The notes below the pieces were generated by a model. That model did no database searches. It was not told the DNA's origin and saw nothing but the letters and a program-made list of their open reading frames with translations. A program made the translations under genes and the position numbers. From the NCBI GenBank assembly GCA_033763335.1, contig JANRKU010000017.1, positions 1 through 10,821 of the forward strand: a stretch of DNA of 10,821 bases, read 5' to 3'. Source of the stretch: GCA-2794515 sp033763335 (GTDB lineage: Bacteria > Chloroflexota > Anaerolineae > Aggregatilineales > Phototrophicaceae). Shown here in pieces: positions 1 through 5,831 of the stretch. How positions within the stretch are numbered: the stretch's first letter is position 1; every line of letters begins with the position of its first letter.

Positions 1-83
1 CGAGGGGTATAAACATAATAGGCTCACAGATTGATATTAGGACAATTGTTTTTAGTATAGCATAATTCCATCATAAGCCAACA

Positions 84-112
84 TTTCCGTAGGCTTAAAA
101 TCCCTCTATAAT
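84..112 (+). promoter_or_regulatory. Putative sigma70-type promoter of the lipoprotein/propeller operon
   Basis: A perfect TATAAT lies at 107-112. With a 17-nt spacer the matching -35 hexamer is TTTCCG (84-89), a poor fit to TTGACA. Transcription would start near 118-120, giving a leader of about 25 nt before the ATG at 146. The -10 box is convincing and the -35 is not, so an activator or another sigma factor may be involved. The bases before it (1-83) hold no gene that I can support. Confidence 0.45.
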
Positions 113-145
113 GTGGATAAATAATTGTCGCATGAGGCATATGTA

Positions 146-1093
146 ATGAAAAAACAAACCATCAGCATTTTAATACTGATTATCGGCATGATTTTAACCG
201 CCTGTGCAGAAACAGTGGATAATCAGGGATTGCCCACACGGGTGGAATTGCCTGTAGATTCATCCCAGACACAAAACCCATCGGTTGATGTGACGAATAA
301 CGCCCCCACAGAAGGGGTTAGTGGTGTTGCCACGTTGCCCGCCACATGGACAGCAACCGCCACCCCCACCAAAACCGAGACGGCGACCATCACCCCAAGC
401 ATGACGATTACCGATACGCCAAGCGCAACACCGAGCATCACATTTACGCCGAGTGTCACCCCTACTGAGACGATTGAGAGTGCGCCATTGCTCTCCCTAG
501 CAGATTTGGCGGCACGTATTACCGATTTACCCCCCACCTATGCTCTCCCACCCGATTATATGGTGGCGTTCCCCACGCCTATCACATTTGCTACAGCACC
601 AGTCAATTGCACCACCTTGCCCTCTGGCGGATTTGCCACAGCACTTCAAGCCGATAGCGGATTGAGTGCCTCATTGGGCTGTGCAAGCGGGGGGGTGATT
701 GCCCTGCCATCTGCGGCACAAGCATTTGAGCGTGGCACGATGATATGGGTCAATGAAGGTAGTGGTCTCATTTATGTATTCAAAAGCGATGGCACATTCC
801 AACGCTATCCCGATACCTTTATTTCTGGTCAAGACCCCGATAGCGGGGGCGAAATACCCCCCGCAGGACTCATAGAGCCTGTGCGCGGATTTGGCAAGAT
901 TTGGCGCACAATGGCGGGTGTCCGTGATGGTGTGGGTTGGGGCATATCCTCTGAAGGTGGCGATACAGCTACTATTCAAGAATTTACCAATGGGCGGTTG
1001 ATATATTTGCCCACACGCGGCAATATCCTCGCGCTGACCTATTCGGGTAGCCCTAATAATGGTACATGGCGGATTTTATTGGGGACATATTGA
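146..1093 (+). CDS. Lipoprotein with Thr/Pro-rich stalk and C-terminal LGFP-like module
   Basis: Predicted cell-surface lipoprotein of 315 residues. ATG 146 is preferred over the upstream TTG at 125 because TGAGG (133-137) sits 8 nt before it and because the protein then begins with a textbook lipoprotein signal: MKKQ, a hydrophobic core, and lipobox L17-T-A-C20. Residues about 63-112 are almost entirely Thr, Pro, Ser and Ala, a flexible and possibly glycosylated stalk common in Chloroflexota surface proteins. The globular part (about 115-315) holds a segment with FERGTMIW (194-201), IYVF (209-212) and RGFGKIW (247-253), and a weaker second copy around WG and FTNGRLIYL (280-288). This resembles the short Trp/Phe-Gly modules of LGFP-type wall-associated proteins, an assignment from memory of the pattern only. 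C155 and C179 could form a disulfide. The stop overlaps the next start (TGATG), so it is the first gene of a three-gene operon. The exact ligand is unknown. Confidence 0.85.
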   Translation: MKKQTISILILIIGMILTACAETVDNQGLPTRVELPVDSSQTQNPSVDVTNNAPTEGVSGVATLPATWTATATPTKTETATITPSMTITDTPSATPSITFTPSVTPTETIESAPLLSLADLAARITDLPPTYALPPDYMVAFPTPITFATAPVNCTTLPSGGFATALQADSGLSASLGCASGGVIALPSAAQAFERGTMIWVNEGSGLIYVFKSDGTFQRYPDTFISGQDPDSGGEIPPAGLIEPVRGFGKIWRTMAGVRDGVGWGISSEGGDTATIQEFTNGRLIYLPTRGNILALTYSGSPNNGTWRILLGTY

Positions 1094-2190
1094 TGTGGAT
1101 CACCATTCGCACCATACGCCTCGCCATTTGCTTGATGCTCATTGGTGGGGTGGTAATCATTTTTGCCCTAGCAATAGGGCAATTATTGTCACCCGCGCCC
1201 ATGCTCGTCTATGTACATCAGACCAATGAAGAAGTCGGTAATCTTTATTTGCTCGATGTTGACCGCCAATTGAGCATCCCGCTCACCAATACCCAAACGC
1301 AATATTCAAGCCCAACATGGTCGCCAGATGGGGAGCGATTGCTCTTTGTGATGGGCGGGCGTTTTGACCCGCGTGGCGGATATTTTACGACACCACGCAT
1401 TGTCGAGATGAATTTACGCACCAAAACCCGTTTTGCCCTCACCAATAATCGGCTCCCAACCAACGAAAACACCCCTAGCTGGTCTGCCACAGGCAAAATT
1501 GCCTATGCGACCTATAACAACGGCTGGGACATCATCATCATTCGTCCAGAAAATGTCAGAACAGCCCTCATCAGCCAAATGGCACAAAACACACTCAATA
1601 CACCGAATAGTGAACATACCCCCCGTTGGTCGCCCGATGGCTCACAATTGGCATATCTGATTGGGGGGCAATTTTTTGCTGAATTGGCAGTTGCAGATGC
1701 CAATGGCGCGAATAGTCGTGTTTTGACCAGTGGTATGCGGGTCTATCAGGGACAATATGATTGGTCGCCCACAGGCACACACATCGTTTTTACATCAGAG
1801 CGCGATGGCAACCGTGAAATTTATTTGGTGAATGTGAGCAATGGTGCTACTACCAATTTATCACGACATATTGCCCACGATTCTGCCCCACAATGGTCGC
1901 CCGATGGCACACAAATTGCATTTATTTCTGAACGCATTTCCCCGACCACGCTTTTTGTGATGTCGCCAGATGGGAGCAATGTCCGCCAAATCACTGCTAA
2001 TTCTAATTACATCACACACCCAACATGGTCACTTGATGGTCGCTGGATTGCCTATAGTATGGATAGTGGCAATAATTCTTTTATGATGCAAATTGAGCGT
2101 GATATTTTTATTGTATCGGCACAAGGCGGAGAACCGCGCCGATTAACCTTTACCATTTCTGATGATTTTGAACCCGTTTGGAAGCCCTAA
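1093..2190 (+). CDS. Membrane-anchored TolB-like PD40 beta-propeller protein
   Basis: A protein of 365 residues. The start is ATG 1093, which shares its A with the stop of the lipoprotein gene (TGATG). GGGGA at 1081-1085 lies 7 nt upstream, and the residues after it give a clean N-terminal membrane segment (about 9-32). An in-frame ATG at 1066 would add nine residues without a reason. After the anchor come PD40-type blades marked by W-S-x-D/T-G: TWSPDG (75-80), SWSATG (129-134), RWSPDG (178-183), DWSPTG (223-228), QWSPDG (267-272), TWSLDG (311-316), and a closing VWKP at the C-terminus. That is about six blades, as in the TolB C-terminal propeller. There is no TolB N-terminal domain and no enzymatic motif, so it is probably an extracytoplasmic binding or scaffold protein rather than TolB itself. 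It is translationally coupled on both sides. Confidence 0.85.
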   Translation: MWITIRTIRLAICLMLIGGVVIIFALAIGQLLSPAPMLVYVHQTNEEVGNLYLLDVDRQLSIPLTNTQTQYSSPTWSPDGERLLFVMGGRFDPRGGYFTTPRIVEMNLRTKTRFALTNNRLPTNENTPSWSATGKIAYATYNNGWDIIIIRPENVRTALISQMAQNTLNTPNSEHTPRWSPDGSQLAYLIGGQFFAELAVADANGANSRVLTSGMRVYQGQYDWSPTGTHIVFTSERDGNREIYLVNVSNGATTNLSRHIAHDSAPQWSPDGTQIAFISERISPTTLFVMSPDGSNVRQITANSNYITHPTWSLDGRWIAYSMDSGNNSFMMQIERDIFIVSAQGGEPRRLTFTISDDFEPVWKP

Positions 2191-3035
2191 TGCCACCCAC
2201 ACATTTTTTCATGAGGCTTATTACCCGTATCACGTATTTTTTTTTGATAACCAGCCTATTATGTGCTGTGATTGTCACACTATTGGCACAAACTCAATCT
2301 GATGAAATTATTGCCTATATTGGGGCGCGCCCGAATCAGGCTTGGCTAGATTATCAATTCGCAGTCAATGTCTATGATGCACGAACACGCCTTATCGTGC
2401 CACTCACCGACCAGTCCTTACAAGCACAACTATTTAATTGGTCGCCCAATGGGGAGTATATTGGCTTTCTTGCCCGCACACATGGGGCGATAACCAATCC
2501 ATCTAGTTTATATGTCATCCGTCATGATGGTCATGAGCCACGATTGATTAGCGGGGATTTAATCGTGATTATCACCACCGAGCGCCCACCCTATTGGACA
2601 CTAGATAGTCAGAATATGATTTTTCAGGCACAACAAACAGGGGCAAATATCGTCCAATTTTATCGGGGATGGCTAGATGGCAGACCGCCCGAATTGTTAG
2701 ACCTCAGCGCCCCACAAGCACAAGACTACATTCAAAATTTGTTTCCCCCCTACCAAACAGCCCCCAATGGCATCTTTCAGGCACAAGTAGATTACCGAGA
2801 TAATCAATGGGGCTTATTTGTCGTTATTCGTGGCATCCGCACAAAAATTCACCCCCTCGCCGCCGAAGAAATGATGCCAGATGCGCCCGATTGGTCGCCA
2901 GATAGCACCCGTATTGCCTTGAGCCAGCGTGAGGGAGGTGTTCCCATGATTTGGGTGATGTCTCTCACAGGCGAAAAATTATTTCGTATTGAGCGTGGAC
3001 GCTATCCATTATGGAAGCCTGTTTTAGAGGGATAA
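2190..3035 (+). CDS. Membrane-anchored PD40 propeller-like protein, paralogue of the preceding gene
   Basis: A protein of 281 residues. ATG 2190 overlaps the upstream TAA by one base (TAATG), with a weak GGA at 2180-2182. A start at ATG 2178 is in frame but lies inside the previous gene and adds only four residues; ATG 2211 is also possible. Residues about 10-33 form an N-terminal membrane anchor. Propeller signatures are fewer and more degenerate than in the upstream protein: NWSPNG (83-88), YWTLDS (135-140), DWSPDS (234-239), and a final LWKP (274-277). With about four recognisable blades it may be an incomplete or highly diverged propeller, or one that needs its neighbour to close. Shared topology and the shared terminal WKP suggest an old tandem duplication of the preceding gene. 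No catalytic residues are recognisable, and the function is unknown beyond likely envelope-associated protein binding. It is the last gene of the operon and is followed by an inverted-repeat region. Confidence 0.8.
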   Translation: MPPTHFFMRLITRITYFFLITSLLCAVIVTLLAQTQSDEIIAYIGARPNQAWLDYQFAVNVYDARTRLIVPLTDQSLQAQLFNWSPNGEYIGFLARTHGAITNPSSLYVIRHDGHEPRLISGDLIVIITTERPPYWTLDSQNMIFQAQQTGANIVQFYRGWLDGRPPELLDLSAPQAQDYIQNLFPPYQTAPNGIFQAQVDYRDNQWGLFVVIRGIRTKIHPLAAEEMMPDAPDWSPDSTRIALSQREGGVPMIWVMSLTGEKLFRIERGRYPLWKPVLEG

Positions 3036-3050
3036 ATGTGTGTTTTGTAA

Positions 3051-3070
3051 GGGCGCAACATGTTGCGCCC
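3051..3070. repeat. Perfect 20-bp palindrome (left flank of composite repeat 1)
   Basis: GGGCGCAACATGTTGCGCCC is a perfect 20-bp palindrome starting 15 nt after the stop of the second propeller gene. A near copy with one mismatched pair stands at 3236-3253, on the other side of the composite repeat. Palindromes of the GTA-GGG...CCC type are, as far as I recall, common dispersed repeats in Chloroflexota and cyanobacteria. It could form a transcript-end hairpin, but no T-run follows. Confidence 0.7.
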
Positions 3071-3094
3071 CATTTACTGCAACTTAAGAAATTA

Positions 3095-3200
3095 ACCTCA
3101 CCCCTAAATCCCCTCTCCAGTCTGGCGAGGGGACTTAAACCGACCCATAAAATGGTTTTCTCCCCCTCTCCAATTTGGAGAGGGGGCAGGGGGGTGAGGT
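3095..3200. repeat. Composite inverted-repeat element, copy 1
   Basis: A 106-bp non-coding element bounded by 10-bp inverted repeats, ACCTCACCCC (3095-3104) and GGGGTGAGGT (3191-3200). Inside are two further hairpins: CCCCTC/GAGGGG (3110-3115 with 3127-3132) and a 10-bp stem CCCCCTCTCC/GGAGAGGGGG (3162-3171 with 3177-3186, loop AATTT). A related copy lies at 8590-8718. It shares the first 37 bases exactly, plus the 18 bases AAAATGGTTTTCTCCCCC. There is no transposase and no clear target-site duplication, so it is either a MITE-like element moved in trans or a structured intergenic repeat. It sits between convergent genes, where stems could help end both transcripts, but no T-run marks a classical terminator. 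Open frames across it are repeat-derived and not believed. Confidence 0.8.
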
Positions 3201-3235
3201 AAAAGAGAGATTTTGCTGTTAACTTGTTACACATA

Positions 3236-3253
3236 GGCGCAACATATTGCGCC
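3236..3253. repeat. Imperfect 18-bp palindrome (right flank of composite repeat 1)
   Basis: GGCGCAACATATTGCGCC is the partner of the perfect palindrome at 3051-3070, with one substitution that breaks a central pair. The two copies bracket composite repeat 1. It ends 14 bases before the stop of the TIR-WD40 gene, which is read from the other strand, so it could form a hairpin at the 3' end of that mRNA. Confidence 0.6.
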
Positions 3254-3267
3254 CCGTTCACGACTTA

Positions 3268-4674
3268 TTACCGTTGTGCAGACTTGCTCACACCCCAAAA
3301 TTTGATGCTGTTATCGCCCCCTGTGGTGACAATTAATTTGCCATTGGGAGAAAAAACCACACCATTTGCCCATTTTTCGTGTGCTTGTATACACAGTAAT
3401 TCTTGCCCATTACTCACATCCCATACGCGCAGGGTATCATCTTTAGATGTTGACGCGAGCAACCGTCCATCTGGCGAAAATGCCACTGTATTCACCGAAT
3501 CTCTATGCCCCGTCAATACCCCAATATCACGCTTATTCTCGACATCCCAAAACCGAATGGTCTTATCATGCGAACACGATACCAAAAGGGGTTGTGTGGG
3601 AGAAAATGCCACTGTATTCACCCAGCTCATGTGACCAATGAGAAAATCGGGCTTGGCACGCGCCAAACTACGCAGATTATTGCGGTCAATTTTCCACACG
3701 CGCACGGTGCTATCCATGCCACCAGAGGCAATCAATTGGCTATCATGCGAAAAACTCACTGAATAGACAAAACTGCTATGCAACAATGGCACAATTGCCT
3801 CTGCGATGCCATTCACCTTAATACGGCGAATATCGCGCAAATGCACGCTATTGTCTTTGGATGCCGATGCCAATAAATCTCCATCTGGCGAAAAAGCCAA
3901 TGCAAAAACGGGGTCATGATGGTCTACAAAGCGCGTAAATTCGAGTGGTTCTGGATATTCATCCAAATCCCACATCCGCACCGTGTTATCGTTTCCACAC
4001 GATGCCAAAATATTCTCTGTGGGAGAAAATGCCACATCCCACACCGATGATTGATGGGCGGTGAGCGTGGTCATGAGGGGGGGATACCGATTGGCAATAT
4101 CGCGGTTGCGCGTATCCCATAATTTGATGGTATGGTCATTGGCACATGAAGCGAGCGTGTTGCCATCGGGTGAAAAACGGGCAGTCCGCACCCAACTGCT
4201 ATGACCTTCTAGGCGTACCAATTCGGTTAATGAGCCAACTGTATCCACAGAGATACCATCATCATCAATGCGCTTCCGCAGGCGTGTTTCGAGTTCATTG
4301 AGGGCAGTACGGGCTTGTTTCGTCCGCATCCATTCTGAAAAGTCTATTGGATTATTATTCAAGACCGCCGCAAACTCCCCGCTTTCGCGTAAATTAAATT
4401 TTTCTAATACCAGTGGCACGATTGTCACATTATTTTCTACCGCATACGATAATTCTGCTTGTACCAACCCGCTATTGAGGGCGGCTTTGCTTTGGATAAA
4501 TACGACATAATTTGCGCCTCTGATTTCATTCATCAAATGGCGGGTAAAATTTTCGCCGTTCATCATGTGGTCATAATCCACATACAAATCAACCCCGCGC
4601 CCTCGTAATTGGGTTGCAAGGTAAAGCGCGGCTTCGCCATCACTTTCTGCATAGGCGATAAACACTCGTGTCAT
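3268..4674 (-). CDS. TIR domain-WD40 repeat fusion protein
   Basis: A cytosolic protein of 468 residues with no signal peptide. The start chosen is ATG 4674, with AAGGG five nt upstream; an in-frame ATG at 4692 would add six residues with a poorer ribosome site. Residues 1-95 form a TIR domain of the bacterial TIR_2 type: strand VFIAY (4-8), S11-D12, DLYVDY (29-34), VVFIQS (57-62), then S-x-x-V-x-x-E-L with E74 at the position of the catalytic glutamate of NADase TIRs, and strand IVPLVLE (85-91). A helical linker (about 100-145) leads to seven WD40 repeats (about 155-463). Most have the GH or AH dipeptide, FSPDG-like turns and terminal WD; repeats 3, 4 and 7 end RD, WK and WG. Seven repeats make one closed propeller. 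In the family, TIR domains either cleave NAD+ or act as adaptors, and a role in stress or phage-triggered NAD+ depletion with the propeller as sensor is inference. Unusually, no STAND NTPase lies between the domains. Confidence 0.92.
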   Translation of the reverse strand: MTRVFIAYAESDGEAALYLATQLRGRGVDLYVDYDHMMNGENFTRHLMNEIRGANYVVFIQSKAALNSGLVQAELSYAVENNVTIVPLVLEKFNLRESGEFAAVLNNNPIDFSEWMRTKQARTALNELETRLRKRIDDDGISVDTVGSLTELVRLEGHSSWVRTARFSPDGNTLASCANDHTIKLWDTRNRDIANRYPPLMTTLTAHQSSVWDVAFSPTENILASCGNDNTVRMWDLDEYPEPLEFTRFVDHHDPVFALAFSPDGDLLASASKDNSVHLRDIRRIKVNGIAEAIVPLLHSSFVYSVSFSHDSQLIASGGMDSTVRVWKIDRNNLRSLARAKPDFLIGHMSWVNTVAFSPTQPLLVSCSHDKTIRFWDVENKRDIGVLTGHRDSVNTVAFSPDGRLLASTSKDDTLRVWDVSNGQELLCIQAHEKWANGVVFSPNGKLIVTTGGDNSIKFWGVSKSAQR

Positions 4675-4705
4675 AATATCCCTTTTTGGCATTTTTCATC
4701 TTATT

Positions 4706-4740
4706 TTTATAAGTATGACGGACGAAAGACGCAAGTTCAA
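4706..4740 (-). promoter_or_regulatory. Putative promoter of the TIR-WD40 gene
   Basis: Read on the minus strand, TATAAA (4711-4706) lies 17 nt from TTGCGT (4734-4729). An overlapping alternative is TTGAAC (4740-4735) with CATACT (4717-4712), also at 17 nt. Either places transcription 25-35 nt before the ATG at 4674. Neither is a strong consensus match and they cannot be told apart by eye. Confidence 0.3.
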
Positions 4741-4759
4741 GCTAAAATACAAACCTTAA

Positions 4760-4792
4760 CACAACCCTATTTAGACGTTAAAGAGGGTTGTG
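4760..4792 (-). terminator. Hairpin between two minus-strand genes, possible terminator
   Basis: CACAACCCT (4760-4768) pairs perfectly with AGGGTTGTG (4784-4792) across a 15-nt loop. It lies 52 nt past the stop of the secreted-protein gene and before the TIR-WD40 promoter, the right place for a terminator separating the two. On the minus strand it is followed by TTAAGGTTTGTATTTTAG, only moderately T-rich, so termination is uncertain. Confidence 0.35.
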
Positions 4793-4844
4793 GTGGGGTT
4801 TAATGAAGTGGATAAACTCTTAAAAAAGAGGATGGTGGCTGTGG

Positions 4845-5651
4845 TTATTCTTCATAGGAGGTATAAAATTCAGGATATAACTCATAAAAAATGAGAGTAT
4901 AGATTTTTCCTGCTGATGTCTCTGCATTGATTTGAAATTCGCACGAATTGGCGAGCCGATAAACCTGCACATCACCTGTGCTGTTTTGAGCAATCAGCGT
5001 ATTCTCATCGGGGCAAATCAACACATCGTTAATCTGATTGGGTGTCACGCGCATGACCAATGCCCCATTTGGGCGAAAAATTGCGATGCCACGTTTATTG
5101 GCATAACCATAAACTACAATCGGCGCGGCGGCATCGTTGTAATTGAGCCGTCCATCATCAAAAAGAATACTATCCGTTGGTGGTGGCACATAAGTCGGCA
5201 AAAAGGCACATACGGCGGGGTCTGTGGTGATGCTATCGAGCAAAGCACCTGTTTGTGCATTGGCAATATTGCCCGAAACGCCTGTGGTGTCATAGGAACG
5301 GATGGTGATTGGGCGAGAGGCAGGTGTGGCAACATAAATAATTGAGTTGAGGGGCAAATTGACCGTCACGGTGGGAACACCCATTGCCACGACCAAATCG
5401 TTATAACCAATGGGTGTGCCAGCACCATCATAAACAACTATCGTGTAATAATCTGCGCCACCACCATCATCTATGGTGGGGGTAAAGGTGACATTCACGG
5501 TAATATCAAGGTCGGTAACACAATCCCCTGTGACCGATACAACACTATTGAGGCTATTCTCAAAGGCATTGGCAGGCATAACAATGCCAAATAAACCGAT
5601 AGCTATAAAACCAATAATCACCAATTGTACATAACGAAAAAATGACATCAT
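4845..5651 (-). CDS. Secreted beta-rich protein of unknown function
   Basis: I do not recognise a named family. The 268-residue product has a Sec signal peptide: positive n-region, hydrophobic core (about 9-25) and a likely cut after ANA (27-29). Two ATGs stand in tandem at 5651 and 5648, behind AGAGGGA (5661-5655); the second has the more usual spacing, so the true start could be either. Residues about 35-148 alternate short hydrophobic strands with Gly/Asp/Pro turns (for example DITVNVTF, YYTIVVYD, VPTVTVNL), which suggests an Ig- or fibronectin-like beta sandwich. C44 and C148 bracket this part and could form a disulfide. After a PPP hinge (156-158) a second region (163-260) contains DDGRLN (165-170), IVVYGY (178-183) and C213/C237. 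The gene is on the same strand as the TIR gene but 170 nt away with a hairpin between them, so it is probably a separate transcript. A surface or extracellular adhesion-like role is only a guess. Confidence 0.75.
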   Translation of the reverse strand: MMSFFRYVQLVIIGFIAIGLFGIVMPANAFENSLNSVVSVTGDCVTDLDITVNVTFTPTIDDGGGADYYTIVVYDGAGTPIGYNDLVVAMGVPTVTVNLPLNSIIYVATPASRPITIRSYDTTGVSGNIANAQTGALLDSITTDPAVCAFLPTYVPPPTDSILFDDGRLNYNDAAAPIVVYGYANKRGIAIFRPNGALVMRVTPNQINDVLICPDENTLIAQNSTGDVQVYRLANSCEFQINAETSAGKIYTLIFYELYPEFYTSYEE

Positions 5652-5683
5652 GATTCCCTCTAAGTTTCCAAAACGATTTTTTT

Positions 5684-5713
5684 ATTATAACGACAACGTT
5701 AAATGAGCGCCAA
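5684..5713 (-). promoter_or_regulatory. Putative promoter of the secreted-protein gene
   Basis: On the minus strand TATAAT (5689-5684, perfect) lies 18 nt from TTGGCG (5713-5708, four of six matches to TTGACA). Transcription would start near 5677, about 26 nt before the tandem ATGs. It is back to back with the promoter-like sequence for the DUF1800 gene, about 47 bp away. Confidence 0.5.
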
Positions 5714-5759
5714 AATTATCAATAAATACTTATGGTGTGTGTCGGGACTTTTCTCTCAT

Positions 5760-5789
5760 GTGACATTTTGAAATAAATCTTCATATAAT
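5760..5789 (+). promoter_or_regulatory. Putative sigma70-type promoter of the DUF1800-DUF1501 operon
   Basis: GTGACA (5760-5765, five of six consensus bases) and a perfect TATAAT (5784-5789) are separated by 18 nt. The predicted start, near 5796, leaves a leader of about 35 nt with AAAGGA (5816-5821) before the ATG at 5832. This is the best promoter match in the window. Confidence 0.6.
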
Positions 5790-5831
5790 GAGAGTAAGCG
5801 ATGCGTTCTTAGTAGAAAGGACATTCGGCAT

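Noticed and set aside
125..145. TTG start seven codons upstream for the lipoprotein
   Set aside because: The added residues precede a normal lipoprotein signal, and a TGAGG site is correctly placed for the ATG at 146.
223..537. 104-aa minus-strand frame rich in Val and Gly opposite the lipoprotein gene
   Set aside because: It is the complement of the Thr/Pro-rich stalk; its Val/Gly composition follows directly from that low-complexity sequence.
1066..1092. Upstream in-frame ATG as the start of the first propeller protein
   Set aside because: It lies inside the lipoprotein gene. ATG 1093 has a GGGGA site at proper spacing, and the residues after it form a normal membrane anchor.
1093..2190. 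Calling the propeller gene tolB
   Set aside because: It has the PD40 blades but no TolB N-terminal domain, carries a membrane anchor, and has no tol or pal neighbours.
3095..3200. Insertion sequence
   Set aside because: The element is only 106 bp with no transposase and no obvious target duplication. At most it is a MITE-like non-autonomous repeat.
3051..3253. CRISPR-like or phage attachment repeat array
   Set aside because: Only two palindrome copies flank a different inverted repeat. There are no regularly spaced spacers, no cas genes, no integrase and no tRNA.
2965..3261. Open frames of 98 aa (minus) and 63 aa (plus, 3011-3202) across the first composite repeat
   Set aside because: They translate the inverted repeat itself, giving low-complexity Pro/Leu/Gly strings, and overlap the end of a real gene. 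Such repeat-derived frames are typical false gene calls.
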